From Anastrepha obliqua (lineage: Eukaryota; Arthropoda; Insecta; Diptera; Tephritidae): a stretch of DNA of 64,000 nucleotides. Every line of letters starts with the position of its first letter. Positions within the stretch are counted from its first letter, which is position 1. The notes under the pieces are model-generated. The model was not told the DNA's origin. It did no database searches and worked only from the letters and a program-made list of their open reading frames with translations. The translations under genes were made by a program, and so were the position numbers. Below, in pieces: positions 1 through 11,540 of the stretch. The DNA is taken from contig NC_072895.1 in the NCBI RefSeq assembly GCF_027943255.1, positions 21,736,001-21,800,000 of the forward strand, in the 5' to 3' direction.

Positions 1-333
1 GTCGTGTGCATTAAAAGTTTTCGCTTGTTCTGCGTTGGACCTCCAAGGTTTGCCATGAGCTTACTTAACATGCCGCTTACTTTGGTAGCTCTTGTGGCAG
101 CATGTTTTATGTGCGCCCAGTAAGTTAGCCTCGTGTCTAGTTGCACTTCTTGGTATTTGACCACTCTTTTTGTTGATAAAGTGGCATCGAGTACTTGTCT
201 GTTGGTTAGAAGGATTAGCTCTGATTTCTCTGTGGCCAGCTTTAAGCCATAGTCTTCTAGCCATGTCTCGGACTCGGATCATCACCTGATTTACCTTCCT
301 TTCGGCTTCCGAGTATTGATCCTTGGGCCGCAC
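1..333 (-). pseudogene. LINE reverse transcriptase C-terminal fragment, frameshifted
   Basis: Minus-strand translation gives a degenerate segment of a non-LTR retrotransposon reverse transcriptase, downstream of the catalytic YADD region. One frame reads KVNQVMIRV, then a frameshift near 265-272 leads into a frame reading WLEDYGLKLATEKSELILLT, followed by KYQEVQLDTRLTYWAHIKHA. This is the usual block of the R1/LOA/I group, where a GLKLA-x-EKTE-like motif precedes the x-YLGV-x-LD-like motif. The fragment runs off the left edge, so the upstream RT and endonuclease are not lost but simply unseen on one side and truncated on the other. Codons are broken by at least one indel, so it is not functional. 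The clade call is by eye only; another RT-bearing LINE clade is possible. Confidence 0.6.
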
Positions 334-1697
334 CTGCTGTTATTTGTTTAGTCTTGCATCCTTCTCGCGTTTCGTATAAGAACACGCGATTGCTTAGATA
401 GCTACGAATAATCTTCAATAGATCAATAGATTCAATAGGGACCTTGAATTTTACCGGCAGTAGCCTAATAATAATAATTATTATTATTTAATAATAGTTT
501 TAAAGGTTCAATTTTTCGAACATTACTCGACAATACATACAACACATTTCAATGCAATTAATCATTTCGATACATCGATACATCTTCGGTTGCGTCCCAA
601 TCGGTGTCATCTGCATCAGCGTCTGGTGAATTTAGATTACGAGATGCTTTTTAATTCATGTCTGCAAAATTAAAACACTTTGTTTAGAAATTTTAATACT
701 TAAAGATATAAAAGCAAAACAAAGATTAAAAATATATGCTCTCTGATTTTTGTATCTGTTACGCATATGGAATATGGAATATTGATATTGATTGATATTA
801 GAGTATTAATTCTTGTATTATTTAGTTTGAAAATACTTCACAATACTAAATCCAACAAATTCTCATATCTAATTCAGGCAAAATATTGCGAAATAACAAG
901 CGCGTAAGAGAAACAGTGTACACATTTTCAAACGCTCAAAATTATCAGTTAATATTATAAACGTAATATTTGTCGTACCAAATAAAAACCTTTGGAAATC
1001 AGCATAGGAATCAGCATAGCAACGTCGGTACCAGAGCTGCGCAAATTTGTTTCACCTCACACAGCTGTGTTTACAGTTGCTATGAGGGATTTTGTATGTA
1101 CATTAGCAATATTGTTTGAGCAACAGTTTCAATGAATAACGGTAACTTATCATAGTTTTAAATCCAGTAGAAGCTCATCCATTGAGTGCTCGAGCATTTC
1201 CCTGCAGGGAAAAATTAAGTATTTCACTGTTTTCGTAGTTTCACGTGTATTGTCTTACTGTCTACCTAATATTTCACTGCACCTGAGACCTCTTCCTGTG
1301 ACGGTCAGTTATATGTGCATACACACATAAATACATATGTATGTATGCACATACATACATTTGTTTTGTTCGCCTTCCTCTTTATTGCCTATCTGCGACG
1401 GTCTTTCCGACTTGGCTCACCTTACTTCACTTGAAATTTATCTGAAGATATCGATGTAGACTGGCAGTTGCTCATTCTGTGAAACTGTTCTTTGTCAACC
1501 AAACGCCAGTAAATATTATCACTTCCTAAGTGCACGTGTTTTAAGTGAATAATAAATATTTTCATCTTCATTTCATAATCTCCTTAATTCGTTTAACAAT
1601 TCAGATCCAGTCTTACATATTTCCTACGGTTATTTGGTTGGCGGCCGATGACTAATGTGCATAGATTCGTATTTTGGGGCATGAAACATCAAACGAT
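334..1697. other. Non-coding AT-rich stretch
   Basis: No supported gene. It holds a small (AAT/ATT)n run near 466-490 and a cata/tatg microsatellite near 1315-1360. The rest shows no motif I can assign. Confidence 0.5.
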
Positions 1698-1895
1698 AGA
1701 AAAAGCTTTTTCTAATAGCTGGCGACCCTCGGCAGGCAATGGCAAACCTCCGAGTGTATTTCTGCCATGAAAAAGCTCCTCATAAAAAACCATTTGCCGT
1801 TTGGAGTCGGCTTGAAACTGTAGGTCCCTACATTTGTGGAATAACAGCAACACGCACACCATAAGTAGGAGGACGAGCTCGGCCAAACACCCATT
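1698..1895 (+). repeat. SINE-1 (tRNA-derived) copy, 5' truncated
   Basis: Matches the body of the SINE seen at 9441-9716, 35516, 53505, 55076 and 63808. Shared blocks are CGGCAGGCAATGGCAAACCT, TTTCTGCCATGAAAAAGCTC and the GAGCTCGGCCAAACACCC tail. The tRNA-like head with boxes A and B is missing. Two short ORFs antisense to it are accidental. Confidence 0.75.
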
Positions 1896-2083
1896 GTCGC
1901 GTATGATCGAAACGAAGGCAAAATTCGCAGACATGAGGCAAAATAAACTAATTAATATTAATATAATTATTATTTGATGCCTTTTTATTATAAATTGTTT
2001 TTAAAACCGACCTCCATCTCTGACATCTAAGTGCACCGTTGGCTTCCGCAGCAGTCACTTCGACCTAACCTCATATATATATA

Positions 2084-3398
2084 CAAGGTGAAGTCCAAAA
2101 TAAACAAGATTGAGCTAAAATAGAAACAACAGGAGCTTTGTTCTGATAACTGCGAGTTTATTGATTCAAAATAGTCCCCACTGGCCTCGATATACTGTTT
2201 TGTGCGATCTAAAAGCTTTCCGAAAGAGTGTTTCAGGTCATTGACCGGAATCCGGATAGTCCTTCAGGATGCCGGTACAAGCCTTTTGGGTGGCCTCTAT
2301 GGATGCAAAACGTTTTTCTTTCATAAATAAATGCAATTTTCCGAATAGGTAGAAGTCACAGGAAGCCATATCAGGCGAATGCGGTGAGTAATTGATGGTT
2401 AAAATCCGATTTATAGTCAAAAAATCAGACACAAGAATGGGTCGATGAGATGGTGTATTATCATGCAATAAGTGCCAGCTTTCTCCAGCGCGGTACATTG
2501 CACGAAAGCGATTCAACAAATGCTTCAAAACACCAAGATAGAAAATTGCATTGACGGTTTGGCCCGTTGGCACGAACTCCTTGTGAAAAATTCCCATGGA
2601 ATCGTAAAAACAAATGAACATCGACTTGATTTTTGACTTCTGCAAAGGTGATTTTTTGGGTGGTGGCTTGTCTGGGGCCTTCCATGCGGCACTTTGACGT
2701 TTAGTTTCAGGTTCATCATGGAACACCACGTTTCAGCAACAGTTCCAATGTTGTAAAGGAAGTTCTCGTCCTTTCTCGCCTCTTTAATGAGGCCTTTCGA
2801 ATGTTGGATTCTGAGCAATTTTTGGTCCTCAGTTAACTTGTGCGGAATGAAACGTGCACAGACCTTTCATAAGCGCAAATTATCAGTTAAAATGCGATAA
2901 ATCGATGTTTTGGAGATATTCAACACCGATTTCATGAATTTCAACGATGATTTCGGTTCATTTTTGATAAATTTACGAACAATTTTGATGGAGTTTTCGG
3001 TGATTACTGATTTTCGGCGGCCCGGCCCGTACGTTCATTGTCATTTATGTCCTCACAACCATCTCTGAAACGTGTAAACCACTCATGAACTCTGGCACGA
3101 GATAGACAATCTTTTCAATAAACTTTTTTAATCAATTCAAATGTTTTGGTAAAAGTTGTATCCATTTTAAAACAAAATTTGATATTAGCTCTTTGTTCGA
3201 AACTCATTTTTGTACCGATGACACAAACATACTGACACTTTAGACGCAATAACTTCGCTTCCACTGAACCGAATGTCACCAACTTTTCACTGGAAGTCAG
3301 CTAGGGATGTAACTTCCAACGCATTAAATCATTAAAAAGATGGCGCCATCAAAAACATTTTTATAACGCCAGTCTTGTTTATTTTGGACTTCACCTTA
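2084..3398 (-). mobile_element. mariner element, full length but dead
   Basis: Terminal inverted repeats read AAGGTGAAGTCCAAAATAAA at the left and, reversed, at the right, flanked by TA on both sides, the mariner target duplication. Length is about 1.3 kb, normal for mariner. A second copy of the same subfamily is the fragment at 60738-61030. Confidence 0.85.
2160..3207 (-). pseudogene. mariner transposase pseudogene
   Basis: Transposase of the element above, translated on the minus strand from MSFEQRANIKFCFK near 3207. The N-terminal HTH region includes SRARVHEWFTRFRDG. The DDE domain keeps the second aspartate block (LLHDNTPSH) and the third (SPDMASCDFYLF), spaced as in DD34D mariners. In-frame stops occur after KKVY and after DNLRL. 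Frameshifts lie near 2725 and near 2245, after which KHSFGKLLDR resumes. The first catalytic block, expected as GDETW in this family, reads VAETW, so the first catalytic aspartate is lost. The gene therefore cannot encode an active enzyme. Members of this family bind their own terminal repeats and cut and paste at TA. Confidence 0.85.
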
Positions 3399-3878
3399 TA
3401 TATAAAATGTACACACACATTGAGAGACCATACTCATACTCGTATTCCTGACCACAGATGTAGTTTGTAGTCAGGCGCATTGAAATTTTGAATGTCTATT
3501 TTTAATGGCTACAAAGATATTTGTTGAAATCGTAGGCGCGTGCAATAGATAACGGATTTGTGCTTTGTTCCCATAAGTCACTTACAATCTTATCGCACTT
3601 CGTATGATATATCGTACAGCGGTGTGAGTTTTCTAAACAATTTCTACCTCGTATATCAATTACTATTATGAGTTTGTGTGCCCACGTTTTTCGATCAAAA
3701 TCTTACAAGTATTCTGTAGCTATTAAATATTGTGGTTTGAAGTTTACATAAGGCCTCTTCTTTTCGCCAAGCGCTAGCAATTGCCGAATAGATGAAGCAA
3801 CTGGTAAAAATAAATATATCTCAAAAACAAAACAAAAAAAAAAAAAATACTCTATGACATCCTTATTTAAGCCGTATG
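3399..3878. other. Non-coding stretch
   Basis: Nothing assignable apart from a poly-A/T tract near 3830-3847. Confidence 0.4.
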
Positions 3879-4110
3879 TCAGGATGTGTTCCATATCATT
3901 TTGGCGCTGAACATACCGAGAAAGTTGTTGCTCAAAAGCACACCCTTTTAAAAACGAAACATTTTTCCTACAAATTTTGCTTTTTCTACACTTTCACTCA
4001 AAATTTGTAGAGTTAGCAACCCAGTGTCTTGCTAAGGGATCCGATTTGTCTAGAGGGCACGAGAAAGCTGCTTACTGAGCAAACCTTCTGTTATTGAATC
4101 ATGGTTTATG
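3879..4110 (+). repeat. Unclassified dispersed repeat X, copy 1
   Basis: Diverged direct copy of 60505-60735. Shared pieces include AAATTTGTAGAG, GAAAGTTGTTGCTC versus GCGAGTTGTTGCTC, CCGATTTGTC and AAGCTGCTT in the same order. It has no coding capacity that I can see and no terminal repeat found. Confidence 0.5.
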
Positions 4111-5332
4111 TGTACTTTTGACGAAATAAATAACTTGGCTTGGCTGTAATCTACTTTTAAGCCCTAAATTACTGGGTTCAAATGCAATGTTCAAACCATC
4201 AATCACTCTTAGCTCTCGCTCACGAATCTGTAATAAGAAAAGTTGAACAAAAATGCATTAAAAATATTTCGTTTTTATTTACGAAATCATGATTTATATA
4301 TTGGCCTAAATGGAAATCTTCCAAAAACAGATAAGTTGTTTAGTAAGCGCCCTCAGATATGCTTGCGTACACAAGACTGAAGTGAGAAAAGAGTTTTGGG
4401 CGAATGCCAGAATATCGAAAGCGCTGGTCGGTGTGTGTGTACTAATTTTTTTGTTAAACTTCTGAATGTCTATATGTATTAAATATTTGTAATGCAAGGA
4501 TTTGTTTGTTGAATTATGAAGATAACAGGTTGTAAGTGTGCTCATACATATATTTTTTTTTACCACTTTCCATTAGACTATCGATGACCCTTTTGCTTTG
4601 AAGGTAAATAAAGACTTTATTTCATAAATCATTTCAAATTTATCATTTTGAACGCAAACAAACACGAAATTACTTGTGTTACTTAAAAAAGAAAAGAATT
4701 CTATGTGTTTTGTTTTTTTGGTTTTTTTGCTTTCCTCAACTATTGATAAATGCCTACTTTATAAGAGGAACATTGCGTCACTTATTTATATCAACTCTTC
4801 GCGCCATTATGGCACAATCAAATGCCAGCAACGGGAAGCTGCACGCGTAGATAATTAATTGTAAGTTTAATAGACGCTCATTAAATGAGATTCTCCGCAT
4901 CACACGTGTACGGAGCTCGTATTCTCATGAAGTGGAACTCAAATGAAAAATGGGGAAGAAAAATATTCAATTGATTCATAGCAACTAAAGTAATTTCTAT
5001 TTGAAGCAATTCTTGATTGCAAAATACTGTTGAGGGTTAAATTTATTATAGAAAAGGGCACATAAATAAATGAGTTAAATGACAAGACTATTTTGGCTAC
5101 TTTTGGCTTGATTGTGTTTCATTAAGACCATTCGGTCTCTCCAATTTTTTAGCATTTTAACTTGTAAAGTCGACTTCAATTTGCTAATAAGCGCCGAATA
5201 TTGGCTTCCAAGCTCTGAAGTGTAGTTGGTTCATCTGCACTCTCTGAGTCCCTTTTATATGATATTCGCGAAATCGTAAAACGCCTTTATACAGATTTAT
5301 AATATTTAAAAAAATCAGTACATTTCTGTTAA
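4111..5332. other. Non-coding stretch
   Basis: Only short ORFs of low-complexity composition; none is supported as a gene. Confidence 0.4.
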
Positions 5333-6010
5333 GGGGTTAGGCGTAGTCAGAGGCCCGAAAAAATGAGTATTTTCAATAATTTTTTTTTGCTAGTCAATTG
5401 CTTTATTTTACAAAAATAAAAACACAGCATTAATATTTCATGTTTCGACTTGACTTTAGCAAAATATCAACAAATTTATAATTGTAAAAATTATCGCTGT
5501 TTGTGTGGAGCCCGTTTCTCCAGAAGTCCTTTGCGGTGATCATCACAAGTCCTTGGAGATTTATCTAAAATCAATCGGACAAGAGTAATTAGTTTTATTA
5601 GTAGATAATCTTTTGCCTGATCGAAGCTTTGTTTTGTAAATTAACAATATGGCGGCCTCAGGAATTATTTTTCAGATTTTCGAGAAATAAACCGATAATT
5701 AATTGTTTAAAAAAAAATCGAAATTAAAAAAAAATCCTTAGATTTTTTTATGTTTTTTAAAAGGAGTATACATTTTATTGAAATCTACCAAGCAGTTTTT
5801 AAGTTACACCAGGTTACAAGTTGATCACCAGTTCAAAAAACATAGTTTTGAGAAAAACGCATTTAAAGTGTTGCTATCTGCTCCGGAGCGCCCTTTGTTA
5901 ATTGTTGAATAACTCGAAAAGTATTTGTCGGATTCATTTCAAATTTTCACACAATATTTTTAATATAACTATTATACTTTTAGAAAAAAATTTAGGAAAA
6001 ACAAAATTCG
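5333..6010 (+). mobile_element. TTAA-target (Kolobok-like) non-autonomous element, copy A, 3' end lost
   Basis: Begins GGGGTTAGGCGTAGTCAGAG directly after TTAA (5329-5332). It shares its whole length in pieces with 36269-36850: TTATCGCTGTTTGTGTGGAG, AACAATATGGCGGCCTCA, CTCCGGAGCGCCC and TTGAATAACTCGAAAAGTAT. Its start also resembles the termini of 6696-8273 and 30807-33037. No matching right terminus is found, so the 3' end is approximate. No ORF. Confidence 0.55.
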
Positions 6011-6695
6011 TCTTGGTTCCTGTTTGTGTATATATTCGCCGTATGCAAAACTCCACTAAGCATTTTTCGTAGTGCAGTTATATATTCTCACACATATCAT
6101 TCGCCTGAGCATGGGGGAAATCCTTGAGTTTTAAGATTTCCGGCACTGAATGTTGGTTGAATTCCTGACAAAATTTGGAAAGCTTAGGTAAATGTATGTC
6201 AGTCTCGATGTGCAAGAAATCTCTGTAAACTGTAATTTCGCAAAACTCACCTACAATCGACAAGATGGACGAGTATACTTATACGAGTATATTGATAATA
6301 TAAAACCAACTCTTTTTTTAAGACTATTTAAATTCTTTAGAAAAAGAAATCGTGTAAAAAAATACATACGACATATGGTAAATTTAGAGATTGTTCCACA
6401 ATCTTGAAAAATCATCATAAAATCGACGACACAACTGTAAATATTTTTCCAAAAAATGTATTTAACCCAAATAATAATGAAATCCTTATTCCATAAGTGT
6501 TTATAAAATATTCCATAAAAATTAAAAAATAAGTGTTCAGTAAAAATTCAATCCATAAGTACAAAACATATAAAACTTCAAGTTGAGATTAGAAAAAAAA
6601 ATCTATTTTGCAACTATTCATCGCTACTTGATCACAAAAGTGCACGTTTACGGACTGGATCAAAAACCGCTAGCAGCAGTAGATACCAATAAGAC
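6011..6695. other. Non-coding AT-rich stretch
   Basis: No gene or assignable repeat seen. Confidence 0.4.
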
Positions 6696-7290
6696 GTTAT
6701 ATACAGTTAGAAGGCCGAAAGAAGCGAATTTTCTAGAATTTTTGCTGAGAAAACTTTTAAATTTATTGATCTAATTTGTACGCATACTCGTCTAATGGAG
6801 GAAAGGAGCTACAGGGGATTTCCGGGAGCTCCTCTCAAAAAAGACGTTTTGCGGTGACCACTATATCTCTGAACTGGATCCTCTGGAATTAAAAAACCAA
6901 ACAGATTTCGTTAAAGTAATGTTAATGTCTAATGTCTAATGTCTAGTGTCGAAGGAATAAGCTAAATAAAGAAAGAAAAAAGAAAATCGATTTTTGACTA
7001 AAATTTCGATCTTAAATTATTAAAAAAATATTTATCGGTGAGAAAAAATCTTCAATTAATTACTAACAAATATATTTAAGGGCTCGTGTAAAAATTTGAG
7101 ACTAATCGGTTTAGCCATTTTCGAGCAATGTTGGTCACCGACTTTGAAAACACCATTTTGAGAAAATCTCGTCTAAAGTTTGAAAATCACTTTCAAGCAC
7201 TCTGAAACGTCTTTTCAAATTCGCGTGTAACTTCGAAAATATTCACCGGAATGATATTAAATTTTCTGCGTGTATTCTTAAATATTTGTA

Positions 7291-8205
7291 AAGCGTTTTT
7301 CAGTAAGAGCGTTTAAACTTTTTTTTGAATAAAACACAAACGGTTTGACTTTTTTAACTAATTTTTTTTTATTATCGAGTTTGAACATATACATTTAAGT
7401 ATGAAATTCGATTTCTTTTGCATGACCACCGCGTGCACGTTTTACGAAGTCCAATCGTTGAACCCAATTTTCGACCACTCTTTTGCATAAATCGGCCGAA
7501 ATTCCAGCAATTTCGCGTTCAATATTGGCTCTGAGCTCACAAATCGTCGCCGGCTTGTTACTGTAGACCAATGACTTCACATAACCCCAAAGAAAATAGT
7601 CTAGAGGCGTCAAATCACACGAGCGCGGCGGCCATTCGACCGGTCCATTTCTGGAAATAATGCGCTCATCGAACTTACTCTTCAACAAATCAATTGTAGC
7701 GTGTGCTGTGTGGCTTGTGGCCCCGTCCTGTTGAAACCACATGTCGTCTAAGTCCATACCATTCAATTGCGGTCAAAAATAATCGTTTATCATGTCGCGG
7801 TATCGATTTCCATTCACAGTAACGTGGCGATCGTTCTCGTCAACGAAAAAATATGGGCCAATTACGCCGCCGGCATGTAAACCGCACCAAACAGTGATTT
7901 TTTCGGGATGCAACGGTGCCTCATGAATCACGTGTGGATTGCTTTCTGCCCAGTAACGCATATTTTGCTTGTTGACAAAGCCATTGAGCCAAAAGTGAGC
8001 TTCATCACTGAAGATGATTTTTTGGAAAATTTATAAATTTTCATAAAAAATTTGCACGATTTGCAATCGTTGCTCAAGTGTGTAGCGTTCCATGATGAAA
8101 TGTATACTAATGAAGTTTACAAATGACAAGCGAAAAATAAAAAATATTGCGTCGTTCGCCCTCCCTATCGGAAAAAAGTTGAAGCGCACCTATTGAAAAA
8201 CGCTT
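7291..8205 (-). mobile_element. DD41D (rosa-like) mariner, internally deleted
   Basis: Inverted termini AAGCGTTTTTCAGTAAGAGC (left) and, reversed, AAGCGTTTTTCAATAGGTGC (right), flanked by TA. Inserted in the MITE 6696-8273. At 915 bp it is about 400 bp shorter than the intact relative at 14019-15324. Confidence 0.8.
7395..8093 (-). pseudogene. DD41D mariner transposase pseudogene
   Basis: Starts MERYTLEQRLQIVQIFYEN near 8093, then a stop and a large deletion jump straight to KIIFSDEAHFWLNGFV, so most of the DNA-binding HTH region is missing. The catalytic domain follows: SDEAHF (first Asp), ITVWCG, a stop after MINDYF, then MWFQQDGATSHTA (second Asp) and SCDLTPLDYFLWG (third Asp). There are 41 residues between the second and third Asp, the spacing of rosa-like DD41D mariners. 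Ends at a natural-looking stop after EIEFHT. All three catalytic aspartates remain, but the deletion and two stops make it inactive. The copy is clearly distinct in sequence and TIR from the one at 14 kb. Confidence 0.85.
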
Positions 8206-8421
8206 TACATCCAAGAAAAAAATAAGAAAAATAAAAAAATCGAGTTTTTGAAAATTCTAACTTTATATAGCCCTATGTCAGCTATGTCCGGCCCATCTGT
8301 CGGCTTTTATTCGATTTATCGTTGTAACAAAGTCTGTTACTCGCCATTGGTTTTTGCTTTCCCGAGTTCTTTATACAAGGTGGCACAAAATTAATCACCC
8401 TATCGAAAAATTTTTAATTTT

Positions 8422-8476
8422 CGGAGGTTTGCCATTGCCTGTCGAGTAGCGCCCCGCTGTTAGAAGAAACTTTTTG
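8422..8476 (-). repeat. SINE-1 fragment
   Basis: Short piece in reverse orientation with GGAGGTTTGCCATTGCCTG followed by a diverged GCGCCCCGCTGTTAGAAGAA, matching the middle of SINE-1. Confidence 0.5.
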
Positions 8477-9440
8477 GCACGAATATATTTGTATTAAATA
8501 TACTTGTACTCAATTGTAAATAAACAAGCCATCTGAGGGGCTTTTGTGTAAGTGTATATTTGGTAAACCTTGAAAACAATTTCAACTTGACACCGTCACT
8601 ATCATTCACACCAACTTGACGGTCAATCAAGCAGTCAACCAATTGCCAACACGCCACAGCCCTCAATCGCAGCCAGCGTGTAAGTGATATACGGGTACAT
8701 TCATACATACATTCCAAGCTTCGTATTGTGTGTATTATATGCATATGTATATACACACAAATTTTGAGTGGTTCATCCATGCCCATGCTAGTGACCACTG
8801 AGTCTACCATTGACCAATTAGACCTATGCTGCACTTATTTATTTGTCCATTTATTTGAACTGAATTGGTTTGTTCGCTTACTAAACTTAAATTTCAATTG
8901 GAAGCTTAAATTAATGTGGAAAATAGTTATGTATTTACTTGGGAGCCAAATTTTTTACAGTTTGAGTAGGCATTATAGTTTATTTTATTATCGACTAAAT
9001 GATAACTGAGTGCTAGGGTAGTCCAAAAAAGTTGAAATCTACTAATTGTAACTGTAAGTAAAAACGAATAAATTATGTCTGTTATTGGCTTACTTTTCGG
9101 ACCAGAGAGCTAATGTAGTTTTTGTAATAAATAACAAGTACAAAATTTTAAAATTGTGGGCAAAGGTTTCAAAAGTTGATCTTACTAAAACAAACAAAAA
9201 AAAACAAACAATTTGCAATATATTTTAATTTTTCCTTACTTCTTTACAAATTGTTTTTTTCTTTTTTTTGTTTTTATTCCTTGATAAATTTTCCATGTAT
9301 AAGACAGTCTCAATTGAATATAAAAAAATTTTTAAGAAAAACGTCTTGCCATAAATTCTGTGACACATTTTACAATGCTTATGGCGTGAACAAATTCGCA
9401 GAAAAAAATTCCTTTATTTTTGCTTTTGTTCGTATGCATT
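8477..9440. other. Non-coding stretch
   Basis: Short ORFs on both strands overlap here without any recognisable motif. An AT dinucleotide run at about 9440-9458 forms the tail of the adjacent SINE. Confidence 0.4.
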
Positions 9441-9716
9441 ATATATATATATATATACATAATTGGAGCGTACACCCTTTTTGGGTGTTTGGCCGAGCTC
9501 CTCCTCCTATTTTGTGGTTTGCCTCTTGATGTTTCTTATGAGAAGCTTTTTCATGGCAGAAATTCAATCGGAGGTATGCCATTGCCTACCGAGGGGCGAC
9601 CGCTATTAGAAAAATGTTGTTCTTAATTTGGTGTTTCAGCGAGATTCGAACCTGCGTTCTCTCTGTGAATTCCGAATGGTAGTCGCGCATCAAACCATTC
9701 GGCTACGGCGGCCGTC
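9441..9716 (-). repeat. SINE-1, full-length copy with 10-bp target duplication
   Basis: Reference copy for the family. Read on the minus strand it starts with a tRNA-like head: box A-like TAGCCGAATGG near the 9716 end and box B-like GGTTCGAATCTC. The body contains the TTTCTGCCATG block and a tail with CGGCCAAACACCC and an AT-repeat end. CGTATGCATT flanks it at 9431-9440 and 9717-9726, a perfect 10-bp target duplication. SINEs depend on a partner LINE for movement; which one is not clear here. Confidence 0.85.
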
Positions 9717-9760
9717 CGTATGCATTGTCTACTCATAAATTATACTCAGTTTTCTCAGAA

Positions 9761-10735
9761 ATGGAGTTGGGATCTAAGGAAAATCGCATTGCTGTGATTA
9801 CATTACAAAAGCGTGGTGAAAGTGCAAGTGGGATTCGCGAACTGCTGAGAAAACTTAATATTTTGAGAATGTTTGTTTACCGCACGGTCAATCGTTTTTC
9901 CCAAACGTCTGAAGTGACAGACAGAAAAAAGTGGTCGTCCTCGCGTGATTCGAACCAGTGCAGCCATAAAAGCCGTTCGAGGAAGAATTCGCAGAAATCC
10001 CCTCAGTAGGCAGAAAATCATGTCCAAACATGTCGGCCAGATCCATGTCAAGACTAATTAGAGATGATCTCAACATGAAAGCCTTCCGTCGCTTAACTGG
10101 TCATCTTTCGACAATGCGCCTGACTCGAAAATTAGACTCGACAGAAGCAAGCAGCTTCTTCGGTGGCACGCGGTCAACGGACGTGAGAATATTCTTTTCG
10201 ACAGGCAAGAAAATTTTCGCTGTTGAAGAAGTTTTTAATAAGCAAAATGACAAAAATCCTAAAGACGCAAAAAATGTTGTTCCGGGGGTGCAGCATGGCC
10301 ACCATCCAGCCTCCGTAAGGGTTTGGTAGGGAATGTCTTGTAAAGTCGTTACATCTCTTAATTTCTGCGGAAAAGGGGATAAGACCGAGGCAAAAGTGTA
10401 CCAGGTGGATGTCTTAGAAAGCAGTTGAACAGTACTCTCTTCAACTGGATCTTCCAGCAATATTCCGCTCCAGCCCACAAGGCAAAAACCACCCCGCAGT
10501 GTCTAAAATGTTATTGAGTTCATAGCCGCAGAAGATTGGCCATCTGGTAGTCCGAATCTGAATCCATTGGACTAGAGTTTGTGGTCAGAATTGGAGAACA
10601 TGGCCTGAGAGTCTCAAACAACCTTTGGTTCGAGCAGCGACGTCAATATCCATGGAAACCGTGCGTGCTGCAATAGCTGAATGGCCTAATCGTTTGAAGT
10701 CTAGTGTAAAAGCAAATGGTGATCATTTTAAATGA
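9761..10735 (+). pseudogene. Tc1/mariner-superfamily transposase pseudogene, DD37D (maT)-like
   Basis: Plus-strand reading begins MELGSKENRIAVITLQKRGE and gives an HTH region (SGIRELLRK), then MKAFRRLTGHLSTM, IFAVEEVFNKQND and GHHPASVRVW, followed by a stop where the family normally has a second Trp. The second catalytic block reads FQQYSAPAHKAK, so the Asp of QQD is changed to Tyr. The third is SPNLNPLD followed by a stop. The end RLKSSVKANGDHFK matches the family C-terminus. Several frameshifts and stops are present, so it is dead. Overall motif order resembles maT-like DD37D elements. I could not find its terminal inverted repeats; the left side abuts the SINE at 9441-9716. Confidence 0.75.
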
Positions 10736-10934
10736 AACAATTTTTTTCAATTTTGTGTTTGAATATTGAGATGATTAAATAAATCTAACTTCACTGAAAA
10801 AAGTATTATAATTTCATATCTATGACGAACTTAAGTTGTAACAGAACTTATGGCAGGGCTAAGGATATCGCTGCAAGTCGGAGGTTCACCAAGTTTGCTT
10901 GGATTTCATTTTCTAGTGAATAACTTTCTGGGAG

Positions 10935-11150
10935 TCTGTTAACCCCTTGATCTCCACAAACGAGCAGTGCCGCTTGTAACTAAATCAAAAAATATTCGTA
11001 AACGGTCTTGGTTCAACAATTACATAAAGGGTCTTATTCAGGAGCGCAACAAGGCATATCGAAAGTGGAAACACTTACAAATACGACTGCTTTTAGCTAA
11101 AACATTTCTTTTACCAACCTTATTGTATGGATAGTCTGAATGTGAAGGTC
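10935..11150 (+). pseudogene. Jockey-like LINE fragment
   Basis: Plus frame reads RAVPLVTKSKNIRKRSWFNN, then LIQERNKAYRKWKHL, the conserved linker between endonuclease and RT domains of many LINEs. It jumps directly to LLAKTFLLPTLLYG, which belongs near the end of the RT. The RT core is therefore deleted. Short and degenerate; clade tentative. Confidence 0.55.
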
Positions 11151-11540
11151 TTCAGCAGGTCGGCAGCTGTAGTTGCCGGTCGACCGATATTTTTAAGATA
11201 ATAAGTATTAAATTTAATTTATTTTGGGATTTTGTTTTTTTGCTCTGAAATAATTAAATCGTCAACTCATTCGTTATTCTACTCGTACTCCCTACTACTA
11301 CAGCTACTCATATTCCCCTACCGTGAAACAGAGGGAGGCAAACAATTGCGTTCATACCAATAGAGTGCGACTTAGTCACCGAGACGTTAAATTGTTCCTC
11401 ACTTCAATATGTGCTCTTTGACTCTTTTCATTTTCCCAGCACTCCGTCAAATAAAAATCTGTAAATTTCGAAACTGCGCCAAAGCATGAGCAATGTATTT
11501 AAGGTTACCATTTTGAACTCAAATTGACTAACAGAAGTTT
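11151..11540. other. Non-coding stretch
   Basis: No gene seen. Confidence 0.35.

Larger units (their letters stand above)
6696..8273 (+). mobile_element. Kolobok-like MITE (copy C), split by a mariner
   Basis: Left terminus GTTATATACAGTTAGAAGGC and right terminus TTCTAACTTTATATAGCCC form an inverted repeat. Internal sequence matches 30807-31345 and 32876-33037 closely (for example TCTCAAAAAAGACGTTTTGC and ATTTATCGGTGAGAAAAAAT), but the transposase gene present there is absent. Removing the mariner at 7291-8205 leaves an element of about 660 bp. It is a deletion derivative of the Kolobok-like element. Confidence 0.65.

Noticed and set aside
4306..4566. 86-codon minus ORF
   Set aside because: Low-complexity, no homologous motif, no splice signals.
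8460..9009. Overlapping 124- and 93-codon ORFs on opposite strands
   Set aside because: Neither shows domain motifs; the stretch is ordinary non-coding sequence next to a SINE fragment.
10101..10478. 125-codon minus ORF
   Set aside because: Shadow of the DD37D-like transposase pseudogene on the plus strand.
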